A DNA stretch of 34,404 nucleotides from Branchiostoma floridae (lineage: Eukaryota > Chordata > Leptocardii > Amphioxiformes > Branchiostomatidae), in NCBI RefSeq assembly GCF_000003815.2, contig NC_049995.1, positions 15,312,721-15,347,124 on the forward strand, written 5' to 3'. Positions within the stretch are counted from its first letter, which is position 1, and every line of letters begins with the position of its first letter. Positions 29,494 to 34,404 of the stretch are shown in pieces. The position numbers were made by a program, and so were the translations under genes. The notes beneath the pieces are model-generated. The model had not been told where the DNA came from and ran no database searches. It saw only the letters and a program-made list of their open reading frames with translations.

Positions 29494-32400
29494 TAAGCAG
29501 TGACACATATATGTCTATACTTACAGCAGCAGTAATAACGGTGCAACAATCCGTCGAAATAAAGCCAGGGCTGTGTAAAAAGAGTGTCTATTTAGTGGCA
29601 TACCAACCTGATGAAACTATTCACAGTATTAAAGGTAGTTCACCTTTATCCACGCGGTAACCTATATCCGTTGTTTTTAAAAACGAGATATTTAGGGAGT
29701 CGAAGGACGTTGGTTTCAAATTTCAATATCTTTATAGCACTCCAGTATGAAACACTCGTCTGAAATACTCCTATTTTATATACAACGAATAAAGGTTACC
29801 CCGCGGATAAAGGTGAACTAGCGTTACGTCGATGTTCAAAGGTTCAGTGTCAGTGTCACTGACGAGAGGCAGTGGATGCTACCTGAACCGTCTAACCGTC
29901 TTCAAAATCATATCCAGTTGCTTGAGTAACAAAACATTTAACTCCTGCAACTAAAACAAGAGGAGCTAATTGACTCATCAACTGTGTCTTAGCTTTGTTT
30001 CCGGAATCCCCATCGAAATCAAAAATTGTCTTCAGCTTGACTTTGCCTTACAATGTCTCCTATTGGACGTCTAAAATTGTCTTCATTCATAGTTAGGGTA
30101 TAAAAGACCTGTTTCTTCCAGATCACTTCAGTGTCACTGACAAAATATAGTAGATGCTATCTGAAACATCTGACCGTTTCCAAAATCTTATCCAGTTGCT
30201 TGAGTAACTGCTTTTTGGCATATCTTATTACCTGGATGTCTAATCTTCATCGACGTAGCTTGAGTAACTGCTTTTTGCTTATCCACAGTATTGTCATCTA
30301 TAACCGTATGGACTGCTGTAGTGAGAGAATCAACCCTTTCAACCTGCACCTGGGAAATTCCTCGGACGTCCAGGCGAACGCCATATATGGAGGGGACTTG
30401 AACTTCGACGACCTGTCGCAAATGTCAAAGACCATCCCGGTTACCGGTGTGACGGCACAATATGTCGGGGTTGTCCTTCCGGGTTCCAGCCGCAACTTGG
30501 GTCTATGTGAGGTGGAAGTTTATACAGATGATGGTAAGTTCATATAAAAATTTAGTAAGATTCTTCAATTACAACCGAATTATTACTTACTTCCGACGTT
30601 TCGGTGTCGGCTAGACACTATCATCAGGGTTAGAATGACTGGATCTGATTCTCGCAGCTACTTATAGCCGATGTAGGTGGCACTGCAGCAGCGAGAATGC
30701 AATCCCAAACGTGGATGAGGAAGTCAGCTCCAATCATGGACAGAGATGGGGAGGGGGGGGGACAAACTAAGCTAGCCATGTTAACCCTCCGAGTAAGGCG
30801 GGTTAATTCAGCTCAAAGGGATGACCGAAAGTACAGTCCAGCGAGTTGACATTATCTGGTTGCTCGGGCCCCTTGTCAACAACCACTCGCTTGAGTGCCA
30901 GTTTCGTTGAATGTGTATGGTATATTCCTTTGTTGCAATAAAAAAAAAACAATTGCCTATTGCCCATGGTTAAGTCAGACCACGTTTTACTGTAGAAACT
31001 TCATAAAGATGACTATCAACTCTCTTCTATTTTGCTCTTGCTAATTTCTTGGACCAATAAGCCTCAAACACTTGGACACCTGCCACCAAAGTGCCGATAT
31101 GATCTGTTCATTTTCGAATCGGCCCAACATCCGGTCTACTATATTTTTTCAGGTCCGGTTTTTCTGGACCGGTCCAACACCGGTACCCACCTCTAGGCAC
31201 CATAGATATGAATGTGTTTGACTTAGAATAAACAGAGCATAAGCTTGTTACACTTAAGACCATGTGGAGGTAAACATGGTAGTATTTACTTGTTATGTTA
31301 CATTTCTTGTCTCTAGTTTCTAATGCTTTTCCCTGACTCTTCAGAACTTACAGAATCGGACGTCAGACTGGGATCTGAGGTCGCGGGTTCGGATCCAGGG
31401 ATGCTGGTGTTCGAGTCCCCGACCGACGATCGCCCTCTCGGTCTCCTCGCCAACATCACTGTGGAGATAACTGCCGGAAACTTCCCTCCTGTCACCCGTT
31501 ATACCATCCTTCAGGTCGTGCCGGATGACTCACTGGGGGAACTGGCTATACAGTATGTCACACCTGGGTCTCACGACAACATAGCTAAAATTATAAATAT
31601 GTGGCGTCGTGTGTGGCGCAACTGGTAGAGGTCCCGAGTTCGATACCCGCCGTGGCCTTGACGTTGTGCCCTTGGTCTTAGTGTTAGAAAAAAAAAGGAA
31701 ATAAAGAAAAAAAAGCGCATAAAATCTTAATACTTTTGACAAAATCTTTATAATCTTAAGATATAGGAGAATTGTTTTTCACAACCAGCAGGTACTTACT
31801 TCACTTACGTTTCGATGTCTCTCAGACACCTTCCTCAGAGCTTCTAACTTGAGTTCTGCTTCTCAGCACTATATGCAGCCAATGTAGGTGGCGCTTTTGC
31901 GGCGAGAAAACAAGCCCAAATGCGGATAAGCTTGTATCTCCCCTCGTCCCGGTTCATAATCTTTTATCATCTTTAAATTATGCCAGAGGAAACCTAATAC
32001 CCCGTGTTTCTCTCAGATGCGAACCAGTCAGCCGTCAAGAGAACTGCGACCCATCCAAGACGGCATCAACTGAAGCCTTGGAGCTGTTCACGGAGTCTCA
32101 AATATTTGGAACGACAGAATTCACCCTGGAAGAATTCCCAGCGGGTTTTGCAGGCCAGGACTGGACTGCCGGCATCGACACCTACTTAAGTGATGACACT
32201 CGGCTTAGAGTTAACGCAGGGACATTTTGGGTGAGTTGTGCAGTTTTTTTTTTTTTGGGGGGGGGGGGTACAAATAGGAGAGGCTTGGGCTTCGTTTCAA
32301 TAAGCCAACAATCCACTGCTCCTAATAAGGCATGAAAAAAGTGTATGATTTCTGTCTTTTCTTTCTATAGATTTTCGTTTAACTAACACTTTTCTGTCTT

Positions 32401-34404
32401 TCCAGGCAGAGGGATACTACACCATACGCCTGACCGATGATTACGTCACCGACGTTGCAGATTTCTCAAGGATCGCCGAGTGGCGCTTTTATGTATATCC
32501 CACACCAGAACAACTGTTGGGAGAAGTTACCGAAGGGGAGTCGTCAGATGCCTGCACTATGATGCCTACAGGAGGAGTGGCACTGATTGATAAGTTCTGC
32601 GCAAAGTGTATAGGTGAAGGATCTGGCCTCGCCCTTAATCTAAGCATGATTTATGGAACGTGTGGGGTCGTGTGGCACGAGGGGTGGGTACCCGAGTACA
32701 AAACCGTTTTTTTTTATTGGACCGGTCCAGAAAAACCGGACCTGAAAAATATCGGTGGACCGGATGTTGGACCTAATGGAAAATGAACAGATTATCTGAT
32801 CAGGCATTCACACGTTTCAGGGCTTACCGGCCGAGGAAAATACCAAGAGCGAAGTAGAGTAGAGTCTATAGTCATTTCTACCAAGTTTTACAGTCAGTAA
32901 TACAGAGGCATTTAGCCTTGTAGGATTTCAAAACGTCAGTGGGAGTCGAATACTCCACAAAACAGATTTCTTTGTAACGAAATGGACCGTTGTGTCGAGT
33001 ATCGTCCATTCACAAGTTTTCACATACTGATTCAGGTCCAGGTTCAGGTCCTAAGGACCTGAACCGCACCTGGACCTGAATTTTCTGTACCGGTACCCAC
33101 GCCTATGTGGCACAATGGCAGAGTGTGTGGCCCGTAGCCCAGAGGTCCAGGGTTCAAATCCATTGATGTGCCACCGACCTTGTGCACTCAATGCCTCCAG
33201 TCGGGTAACCGTAATGTGCATTGAGATACGCGCTCCGAAGTGCGTCATATTGATGAAAAGACGTATGGAACCGGAATAGTTCTAACTACCAGAACGCACG
33301 TTAGCACCTGTGATGGCACCCATGGGGAATAATAGTTCTACTTCAACCCAAGGCCGTAATGTATTGTCATAGGCTTCTATATTTCTCTCTCCCCCTTTCT
33401 CTGTGTCTATCTATAGGTACATGGGCTTGTAGCGAGACTGCAGCTGGTGTCAATGTAACAGTGCTATTTTGTTAATCTCCAAGCAGATCCTACAGTCGCA
33501 TGAGATAGTATCAAAGGCTGGAAAAGGAGTATCTAGGAGTGTACATTGGCTAATGGAGGTAATGGCATAAAGACGACTACCTCCATTAGCCAAAGCACAC
33601 TCATTTTACAGCTTTTGATACTATCTTATACTTCCGTAGGATCTGTTTGGAGATGCTTGTGATGAACAGGACAAAGTGGAGATAGTTGTAGAAAGACTGA
33701 TTGCAGCTGCGGGGTGTCCAGACCACTGCAGCAGCAGAGCAGAGCGGACTACTAAGACTAAAACTCTTGTTGTTTACCCTAGATTTTGCTGACATCCTGG
33801 GTCCTGTGGAGATATCCATGCAATTCGAACTGATCCCGGTAGGGGCAGAAATGGCCGAGTCAGCGTTTCCGGGAGACGGTCCTCCCACAGACAACAGGAT
33901 CTTCATACCAGTGTCTTCACAATGGGTGAGGTCATTTTTTGTATACATTTATACACTTATAACACCCATTAAGACTTTAAATCTTTAATGATGCCAACTG
34001 TATCCCTATAAATTGTTTGACTCTTGCCTCTTCCCTCATGACCTCAATGAAAAGCGGTCTGCAGGCCAACTTCAGCTTTCATAATAAACAAACTATAAGG
34101 TTTAAACAAACAAAGTTTATATTATTGGGGTCGTGTGGCATAACTGTAGGGTATTTGTCCCAAAATCTAGAGGTGCTGTGTTTGGATACAGTCATTCATT
34201 CATTCATTCATTCATTCATTCATTCATTCATTCATTCATTCATCCATCCATCCATCCATCCATCCATCCATCCATCCATCCATCCATCCATCCATCCATC
34301 CATCCATCCATCCATCCATCCATTCATTCATTCATTCATTCATTCATTCATTCCTGTTTCTCTCTAGGTACCTTACACACCTTTGGTAGACCTTGCTGCC
34401 GGTA
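18025..34404 (+). CDS. Multidomain REJ/F5-8C/PAN/fucolectin protein, polycystin-1-like (5' part, open at right edge)
   Basis: Joined exons: 18025-18199, 20322-20589, 21634-21809, 22775-22913, 23350-23434, 24139-24279, 24631-24707, 25646-25800, 27023-27108, 27666-27810, 28983-29178, 30289-30533, 31345-31552, 32017-32230, 32406-32613, 33783-33925, 34368 onward. Every junction phase fits, giving about 899 residues with no stop. Order: signal peptide (about 1-19), Cys-rich (20-57), F5/8C domain (60-205), linker (207-253), REJ-like segment (254-405), PAN-like Cys module (406-482), fucolectin/F5-8C-like domain (484-629), REJ-like region (630-899 and beyond). REJ modules are known in polycystin-1 proteins and in sperm receptors for egg jelly, which continue with GAIN/GPS, PLAT and membrane helices; whether this gene does cannot be seen. 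The role is probably an extracellular receptor binding carbohydrate or lipid (inference). An undetected exon upstream of 18025 is possible. Confidence 0.82.
18228..18480 (+). mobile_element. tRNA-derived SINE family 1, full-looking copy
   Basis: GTGTGGCGTAACTGGTAAAG (box A region) and CCCGAGTTCGATACCC (box B region) about 40 bases apart form a tRNA-like polymerase III promoter. The body GTTGTGCCCTTGGGAAAGGC and CACTTCACACGACTCTCC follows, then an A/T-rich tail. It lies in intron 1, 29 bases after the exon 1 donor. Confidence 0.75.
18577..19011 (-). mobile_element. 5'-truncated LINE with 15-bp target duplication
   Basis: GATGGTGCAGTGAAT occurs at 18562-18576 and 19012-19026. Between them, on the minus strand, are the last ~140 codons of a LINE reverse transcriptase (LYGCETW, then [15 protein letters not shown], then [11 protein letters not shown] and ALCSRRG) and a short tail of GTCAAAA-type repeats. 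Truncation directly at the duplication is the signature of target-primed reverse transcription. Confidence 0.85.
19295..19374. repeat. ATTC microsatellite
   Basis: About twenty consecutive ATTC units with a few CATC and CGTT variants, in intron 1 of the second gene. Frames translating as HSFIHSFI are artefacts. Confidence 0.95.
19430..19500 (+). repeat. 3' end of a dispersed LINE or SINE
   Basis: GACCTCAATGAAAAGTGGCC and TGCAGGCCGATTTGAGCTC, followed by an A-rich tail, recur at 34037-34110. The parent element is not identified. Confidence 0.6.
19585..19990 (-). pseudogene. Second LINE reverse transcriptase C-terminal fragment
   Basis: The minus strand reads [14 protein letters not shown], then [20 protein letters not shown] and [12 protein letters not shown], then RGRPRKR. 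There an in-frame TGA replaces the tryptophan expected in RGRPRKRW, and the frame continues to about 19585. The [10 protein letters not shown] and RGRP pattern is the post-reverse-transcriptase region of non-LTR elements. It differs from the fragment at 18577-19011. Confidence 0.75.
20090..20212 (+). pseudogene. Truncated duplicate of exon 2 start
   Basis: TTATTTTTCCAG then CGTCTCAATGGATGGACATT repeats the acceptor and the first ~98 bases of the real exon 2 about 208 bases upstream. It encodes [20 protein letters not shown] before diverging at about 20206 into unrelated sequence with a TAA. There is no donor. Use of its good acceptor would give an aberrant transcript. Confidence 0.85.
20322..20589 (+). 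CDS. Exon 2: first half of F5/8C domain
   Basis: Acceptor TTCTTTTTCCAG ends at 20321; donor GTATGC at 20590, phase 2. It encodes [18 protein letters not shown], the A-x-DGN-x-x-T-x-W hallmark of discoidin domains, then [20 protein letters not shown], the beta-strand L-D-F/I-R-I pattern of the family. The [11 protein letters not shown] run before it is unusually rich in aromatic residues and cysteine. Confidence 0.9.
20637..20781 (-). mobile_element. MITE family 5, copy 1 (pogo/Tigger-like ends)
   Basis: Read on the minus strand it begins GTAGAAGCCGCTTAATTGCA and contains AATGGTGCAACAAAGCGAAG and GCACCACCAC, as does the plus-strand copy at 23055-23192. The end at 20637 is degenerate. Confidence 0.65.
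20800..20850 (+). repeat. tRNA-like fragment, SINE head
   Basis: GCCAAGTGGGTAGAGTGTTT and GGAAGGTCGATCCCCGGCC resemble the D-arm and T-arm boxes of a tRNA. There is no closing acceptor stem, so this is read as a SINE relic. Confidence 0.45.
21268..21432 (-). repeat. Interspersed repeat family 6, copy 1
   Basis: On the minus strand it shares GGTATAAAAGACCTGTTTCT, CACTTCAGTGACACT-type sequence and CCAGTTGCTTGAGTAACTG with 30050-30213 and partly with 29855-29935. A weaker trace is at 19985-20045. The class is not identified. Confidence 0.65.
21447..21614. mobile_element. Foldback MITE ending 19 bases before exon 3
   Basis: The perfect 13-bp ends AATGGACCGATCC and GGATCGGTCCATT bracket long internal arms (CTATTTCGAACACC against GGTGTTCGAAATAG). 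No clear target duplication was found. Its right end reaches into the branch-point and polypyrimidine zone of exon 3. Confidence 0.78.
21634..21809 (+). CDS. Exon 3: second half of F5/8C domain
   Basis: Acceptor CGCCCCTGCAG ends at 21633; donor GTATAA at 21810, phase 1. It encodes [20 protein letters not shown] and IRELGLFGT, matching the F-x-x-R-Y-x-R-I and E-L/V-x-x-G ending of discoidin domains. A GTAAGT inside the exon at 21641 is a potential cryptic donor. Confidence 0.9.
21850..22770. other. Intron 3: AT-rich, no gene
   Basis: Contains a LINE-like tail (GATAAATAAAGAAATAAAG at 22084), a loose TACTGTCCTTGGTACTAA repeat near 22268-22300 and otherwise unique-looking sequence. Confidence 0.4.
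22775..22913 (+). CDS. Exon 4: linker with three cysteines
   Basis: Acceptor GCGTTTTTCCAG ends at 22774; donor GTACCT at 22914, phase 2. It encodes [13 protein letters not shown] and [16 protein letters not shown]. No domain is recognised; it joins F5/8C to the REJ-like segment. Confidence 0.8.
23055..23192 (+). mobile_element. MITE family 5, copy 2 (pogo/Tigger-like ends, TA target)
   Basis: CAGTAGAAGCCGCTTAATTG on the left and TTGCTTCTACCG on the right, with TA at 23053-23054 and 23193-23194. The CAGTA start and TA target recall pogo/Tigger elements (inference). Confidence 0.7.
23350..23434 (+). CDS. Exon 5: start of REJ-like segment
   Basis: Acceptor TTTTCCCGCACAG ends at 23349; donor GTATGT at 23435, phase 0. 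It encodes [15 protein letters not shown] and AFDCEEGYQ; the strand-Cys-then-aromatic pattern continues into VFWTV of exon 6, as in polycystin and REJ modules. Confidence 0.78.
23683..24000 (-). mobile_element. LINE 3' end, minus strand, with a nested insertion
   Basis: On the minus strand, TTGGATAGCTTTAA, TGCAAAAGTTAGGTGACAGG, then ACCAGCTCCTGCCGCGCCGC and GCGAAGCTGGTGTGTTACGT match the LINE end at 15640-15800. Between the coding end and the UTR about 180 bases are inserted (about 23760-23927), and inside them AAACAGTGTAA and TTACACTGTTT form inverted arms. Confidence 0.72.
24139..24279 (+). CDS. Exon 6: REJ-like segment
   Basis: Acceptor CAGTTGCAG ends at 24138; donor GTACGT at 24280, phase 0. 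It encodes VFWTVRGFN and [20 protein letters not shown]; the W-T-V, then L-x-I-x-P-x-x-LP-x-G-x-H/Y-x-V pattern is diagnostic of REJ domains. Confidence 0.85.
24291..24480. repeat. Near-perfect 80-bp-arm inverted repeat in intron 6
   Basis: The left arm 24291-24370 and right arm 24401-24480 are reverse complements with a single mismatch seen (ATTATGAGG against CCTCGTAAT), separated by 30 bases. The outer ends are AAAGCCCCCTTTACAAATCA and its complement. It begins 11 bases after the exon 6 donor. No target duplication is clear. Probably a young foldback element; as RNA it would form a long hairpin. Confidence 0.92.
24631..24707 (+). CDS. Exon 7: REJ-like segment
   Basis: Acceptor TTGTCTTTGCAG ends at 24630; donor GTATGT at 24708, phase 2. 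It encodes [20 protein letters not shown], a beta-strand pair with the V-x-G-x-x-x-V-S-T pattern that follows LP-x-G in REJ proteins. Confidence 0.82.
24766..25122. mobile_element. 357-bp TIR element with TA target
   Basis: The left end AAGCTAAGGACACAACCCGC and right end GCGGGTTGTACCCTTAGCTT are inverted and continue into CGTACGTGC. TA flanks at 24764-24765 and 25123-25124. The several open frames across it are overlapping and unrecognised, and are not taken as genes. Confidence 0.8.
25450..25565. repeat. CA-rich microsatellite
   Basis: Imperfect CACACA runs with interspersed CACTCACAC and CACGT units, in intron 7 about 80 bases before exon 8. Confidence 0.9.
25646..25800 (+). CDS. Exon 8: REJ-like segment end
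   Basis: Acceptor CCTCCCCCAG ends at 25645; donor GTACAC at 25801, phase 1. It encodes [20 protein letters not shown], then TYDPEELL and FTYSWSTTV, the D-L-x-V-x-A-x-x-S/T-x-DP ... F-x-Y-x-W pattern between REJ units. Confidence 0.85.
25830..26352. other. Intron 8, first part: no gene supported
   Basis: An open frame at 26063-26356 has no recognisable motif. Exons 8 and 9 already join in phase without it, so it is not called. Confidence 0.4.
26353..26425 (+). pseudogene. Fragment copy of exon 9 preceded by the exon-array intron motif
   Basis: TAACCTATGTCGCCCCCCGT with TTCTGTT is the same phrase that precedes each decayed exon-5 unit in the transporter gene. It is followed by TTGTTCTGGAGTGCGGACTG, the start of exon 9 with its acceptor changed from TAG to TGG. 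The copy fades after about 45 bases. Confidence 0.7.
26546..26669. mobile_element. Small foldback MITE
   Basis: ATAGTACAATGCTAAACTTT and AAAGTTTAGTATTGTACTAT are inverted, and inner AACACAAA and TTTGTGTT also pair. It is 124 bp with no clear target duplication. Confidence 0.65.
26745..26985. repeat. TGTCTG microsatellite plus dispersed repeat
   Basis: TGTGTGTCTGTCTGTCTGTG runs are followed by ATTACGATGATATTTGGTTT and TCAAGGTCAATTTTGGCCCC. These phrases resemble, loosely, the 757-1360 repeat family. Confidence 0.5.
27023..27108 (+). CDS. Exon 9: start of PAN-like Cys module
   Basis: Acceptor TTTTTGTTCTAG ends at 27022; donor GTGAGA at 27109, phase 0. It encodes [17 protein letters not shown] and [11 protein letters not shown], the opening of a PAN/Apple-type fold continued in exon 10. 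Confidence 0.8.
27666..27810 (+). CDS. Exon 10: PAN-like Cys module
   Basis: Acceptor GCCTCCCCTCCAG ends at 27665; donor GTTCGT at 27811, phase 1. It encodes [19 protein letters not shown] and [14 protein letters not shown]; the C-x-x-x-C-C-x-x-x-x-C-x-x-F spacing is typical of PAN/Apple modules. The donor GTTCGT is weaker than the others in this gene. Confidence 0.83.
27835..28240 (+). mobile_element. 406-bp TIR element, copy 2, with 9-bp duplication
   Basis: The same family as 16637-17044, in opposite orientation. ATTCAGAGC is repeated at 27827-27835 and 28241-28249. The ends GCCTGGATACCATACCCC and GGTTTGGTAACCAGGCTA are inverted. [20 protein letters not shown] is again open, but a frameshift and a stop upstream break the longer frame seen in copy 1. 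Confidence 0.82.
28249..28510. mobile_element. Foldback element with 8-bp duplication (hAT-like)
   Basis: Left arm CATTCACCTACGCAGAGACA and right arm TGTCTCTGCGTAGGAGAATT pair for about 75 bp, including GGAACTGATGGTGACAGTTG inside. ATTCAGAG flanks at 28241-28248 and 28511-28518. The 8-bp duplication suggests a hAT-type parent (inference). It directly abuts the 406-bp element. Confidence 0.85.
28535..28960. other. Intron 10, last part: repeats only
   Basis: GACAGGCAGGCAGACACACA at 28733 is a microsatellite-like block with a CGTTCCTGAGTTATCATG lead. ATAAATAAATAAATAAAT at 28927 is a LINE-like tail 38 bases before the exon 11 acceptor. Confidence 0.5.
28983..29178 (+). CDS. Exon 11: first half of fucolectin/F5-8C-like domain
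   Basis: Acceptor TTGTATTGCATAG ends at 28982; donor GTAAGT at 29179, phase 2. It encodes [14 protein letters not shown] and AGRAVDGN, then [14 protein letters not shown], matching the N-x-A-x-x-x-x-A-x-x-S ... A-V-DG-N ... W-x-x-V/I-x-L pattern of fucolectin tachylectin-4/pentraxin-type domains. Confidence 0.9.
29440..29491. repeat. TA dinucleotide microsatellite
   Basis: About 26 consecutive TA units in intron 11. Confidence 0.97.
29638..29818. mobile_element. MITE family 3, copy 2
   Basis: GTTCACCTTTATCCACGCGG and CCCGCGGATAAAGGTGAAC are inverted, with TA at 29636-29637 and 29819-29820. It is 181 bp and the sister of 9718-9922. Confidence 0.82.
29855..30213 (+). repeat. Interspersed repeat family 6, copies 2 and 3
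   Basis: CAGTGTCACTGACGAGAGGC to CCAGTTGCTTGAGTAACA (29855-29935) and TATTGGACGTCTAAAATTGT to GCTTGAGTAACTGC (30060-30213) are two direct copies. A further short piece, GCTTGAGTAACTGCTTTTTG, lies at 30258-30277. Confidence 0.65.
30289..30533 (+). CDS. Exon 12: second half of fucolectin-like domain
   Basis: Acceptor GCTTATCCACAG ends at 30288; donor GTAAGT at 30534, phase 1. It encodes [20 protein letters not shown], then [20 protein letters not shown] and VEVY, the V-x-x-Y-N-R-x-D-C-C-x-x-R and L-C-E-V-x-V-Y signature of fucolectins, including the typical vicinal cysteines. Confidence 0.93.
30555..30735. repeat. Interspersed repeat family 4, copy 2
   Basis: TTCCGACGTTTCGGTGTCGG, then GCCGATGTAGGTGGCACTGC and GCGAGAATGCAATCCCAAAC match in order the copies at 17590 and 31765. 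A poly-G run at 30750-30760 follows. Confidence 0.6.
31120..31195 (-). repeat. Fragment related to the 32685-33103 element
   Basis: TCAGGTCCGGTTTTTCTGGA and CCGGTACCCACCTC are the reverse complement of 32685-32770, where GGGTGGGTACC and GGACCGGTCCAG occur. Confidence 0.55.
31345..31552 (+). CDS. Exon 13: REJ-like region 2
   Basis: Acceptor CTGACTCTTCAG ends at 31344; donor GTATGT at 31553, chosen because it leaves phase 2, which fits exon 14. It encodes [32 protein letters not shown] and QVVPDD. The loop-and-strand layout suits a PKD/REJ beta-domain but no single hallmark is decisive. Confidence 0.78.
31605..31682 (+). repeat. SINE family 1 fragment with internal deletion
   Basis: GTCGTGTGGCGCAACTGGTA is followed directly by AGGTCCCGAGTTCGATACCC and GTTGTGCCCTTGG. 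Compared with 18235-18310, most of the anticodon-arm region is missing. Confidence 0.6.
31765..31945. repeat. Interspersed repeat family 4, copy 3 (uninterrupted)
   Basis: GAGAATTGTTTTTCACAACC, TCAGAGCTTCTAACTTGAG, then GCCAATGTAGGTGGCGCTTT and GCGGCGAGAAAACA. This is the reference for the copy at 17590 that a MITE interrupts. Confidence 0.65.
32017..32230 (+). CDS. Exon 14: REJ-like region 2
   Basis: Acceptor GTTTCTCTCAG ends at 32016; donor GTGAGT at 32231, phase 0. The correct frame reads [30 protein letters not shown] and [12 protein letters not shown]. The frame starting at the ATG at 32004 is a shadow. Cys pairs followed by L-x-V-x-x-x-x-F-W are REJ-like. Confidence 0.85.
32406..32613 (+). 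CDS. Exon 15: REJ-like region 2
   Basis: Acceptor TCTGTCTTTCCAG ends at 32405; donor GTGAAG at 32614, phase 1. It encodes [13 protein letters not shown], then [20 protein letters not shown]; the C-x-x-x-P-x-x-G-x-AL-x-x-x-F-x-x-x-C pattern is a hallmark of polycystin/REJ proteins. Confidence 0.9.
32687..33103. mobile_element. TIR element with GGTACC-type ends
   Basis: GGGTGGGTACC at the left and GGTACCCACGCC at the right are inverted. The interior holds GGACCGGTCCAG and CAGGTCCTAAGGACCTG palindromes. Boundaries are approximate and no duplication is clear. Confidence 0.55.
33104..33252 (+). mobile_element. tRNA-derived SINE family 2
   Basis: ATGTGGCACAATGGCAGAGT (box A region) and CCAGGGTTCAAATCC (box B region) form a tRNA-like head. 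The body GTAATGTGCATTGAGATACG and CGCTCCGAAGTGCGTCA is found inverted at 16085-16145. Confidence 0.7.
33475..33654. mobile_element. MITE family 1, copy 4
   Basis: ATCTCCAAGCAGATCCTACA and GTAGGATCTGTTTGGAGAT are inverted. TA is present on the left (33473-33474) but has changed to GC on the right. An extra inner hairpin is formed by TTGGCTAATGGAGGTA and TACCTCCATTAGCCAA. Confidence 0.8.
33783..33925 (+). CDS. Exon 16: REJ-like region 2
   Basis: Acceptor TGTTTACCCTAG ends at 33782; donor GTGAGG at 33926, phase 0. It encodes [20 protein letters not shown], then [15 protein letters not shown]. After the F-x-x-x-C of exon 15 this is the position of the conserved C-x-x-F-D-x-x-x-P-L-x-Y-x-F-x-L stretch of REJ domains. 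Confidence 0.83.
34130..34192 (+). repeat. Degenerate SINE family 1 head
   Basis: GTCGTGTGGCATAACTGTAG resembles the head at 31606 and runs directly into the ATTC/ATCC microsatellite. Just upstream, 34037-34110 is the same LINE or SINE 3' end as at 19430-19500. Confidence 0.5.
34193..34357. repeat. ATTC/ATCC compound microsatellite
   Basis: About 12 ATTC units, then some 20 ATCC units, then ATTC again, ending 10 bases before the exon 17 acceptor. The long [16 protein letters not shown] frame is an artefact. Confidence 0.96.
34368..34404 (+). CDS. Exon 17 (partial, runs off the window)
   Basis: Acceptor TGTTTCTCTCTAG ends at 34367. Phase 0 gives [12 protein letters not shown], which continues past the last base. 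No donor or stop is within the window. Confidence 0.75.

Noticed and set aside
29290-29508. Open frame of alternating I and Y on the minus strand
   Set aside because: It is the TA microsatellite.
32004-32189. ATG-initiated frame over exon 14
   Set aside because: It is a shadow; the phase from exon 13 and the REJ pattern require a different frame.

Overview
This is eukaryotic nuclear DNA: genes in pieces with GT/AG introns, dense short inverted-repeat transposons, tRNA-headed SINEs, truncated LINEs, microsatellites and one 100-base assembly gap. The gene families and repeat style suggest a marine invertebrate deuterostome, most likely a lancelet (Branchiostoma). That is an inference from family knowledge; no database was searched. 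Prokaryotic features such as operons and ribosome binding sites are absent.

Layout. 1-4098: no gene recognised; it holds two arrays of about 150-bp diverged tandem repeats and one MITE. 4763-13149 (+): an eight-exon major-facilitator gene that resembles SLC22A18 along its length. All exon phases join, giving 417 residues. It has three tandem copies of the first exon (4763, 6325, 8013), each 61 codons and open, and a five-unit array of the 5' half of exon 5, of which only the last unit is a complete exon. 13150-18024: intergenic, with decayed transposons, including an internally deleted mariner element, a LINE 3' end and the N gap. 18025-34404 (+): the 5' part of a large gene. Seventeen exons can be joined in consistent phase (about 899 residues) and the gene runs off the right edge. 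It encodes a probable secreted or membrane-anchored protein: signal peptide, Cys-rich segment, F5/8C (discoidin) domain, REJ-like segment, PAN-like Cys module, fucolectin-like domain, then a second REJ-like region. This points to the polycystin-1/receptor-for-egg-jelly group.

The two genes do not form a pathway. They are neighbours on the same strand, and both have been reshaped by small duplications around splice sites and by transposon insertions within tens of bases of exons. I see no wholly new system. The most interesting items are the triplicated first exon with its datable insertions, the exon-5 array and its sequence link to an exon-fragment copy in the second gene, two transposons inserted one after the other at a single 8-bp target, and an 80-bp-arm near-perfect hairpin next to a splice donor.
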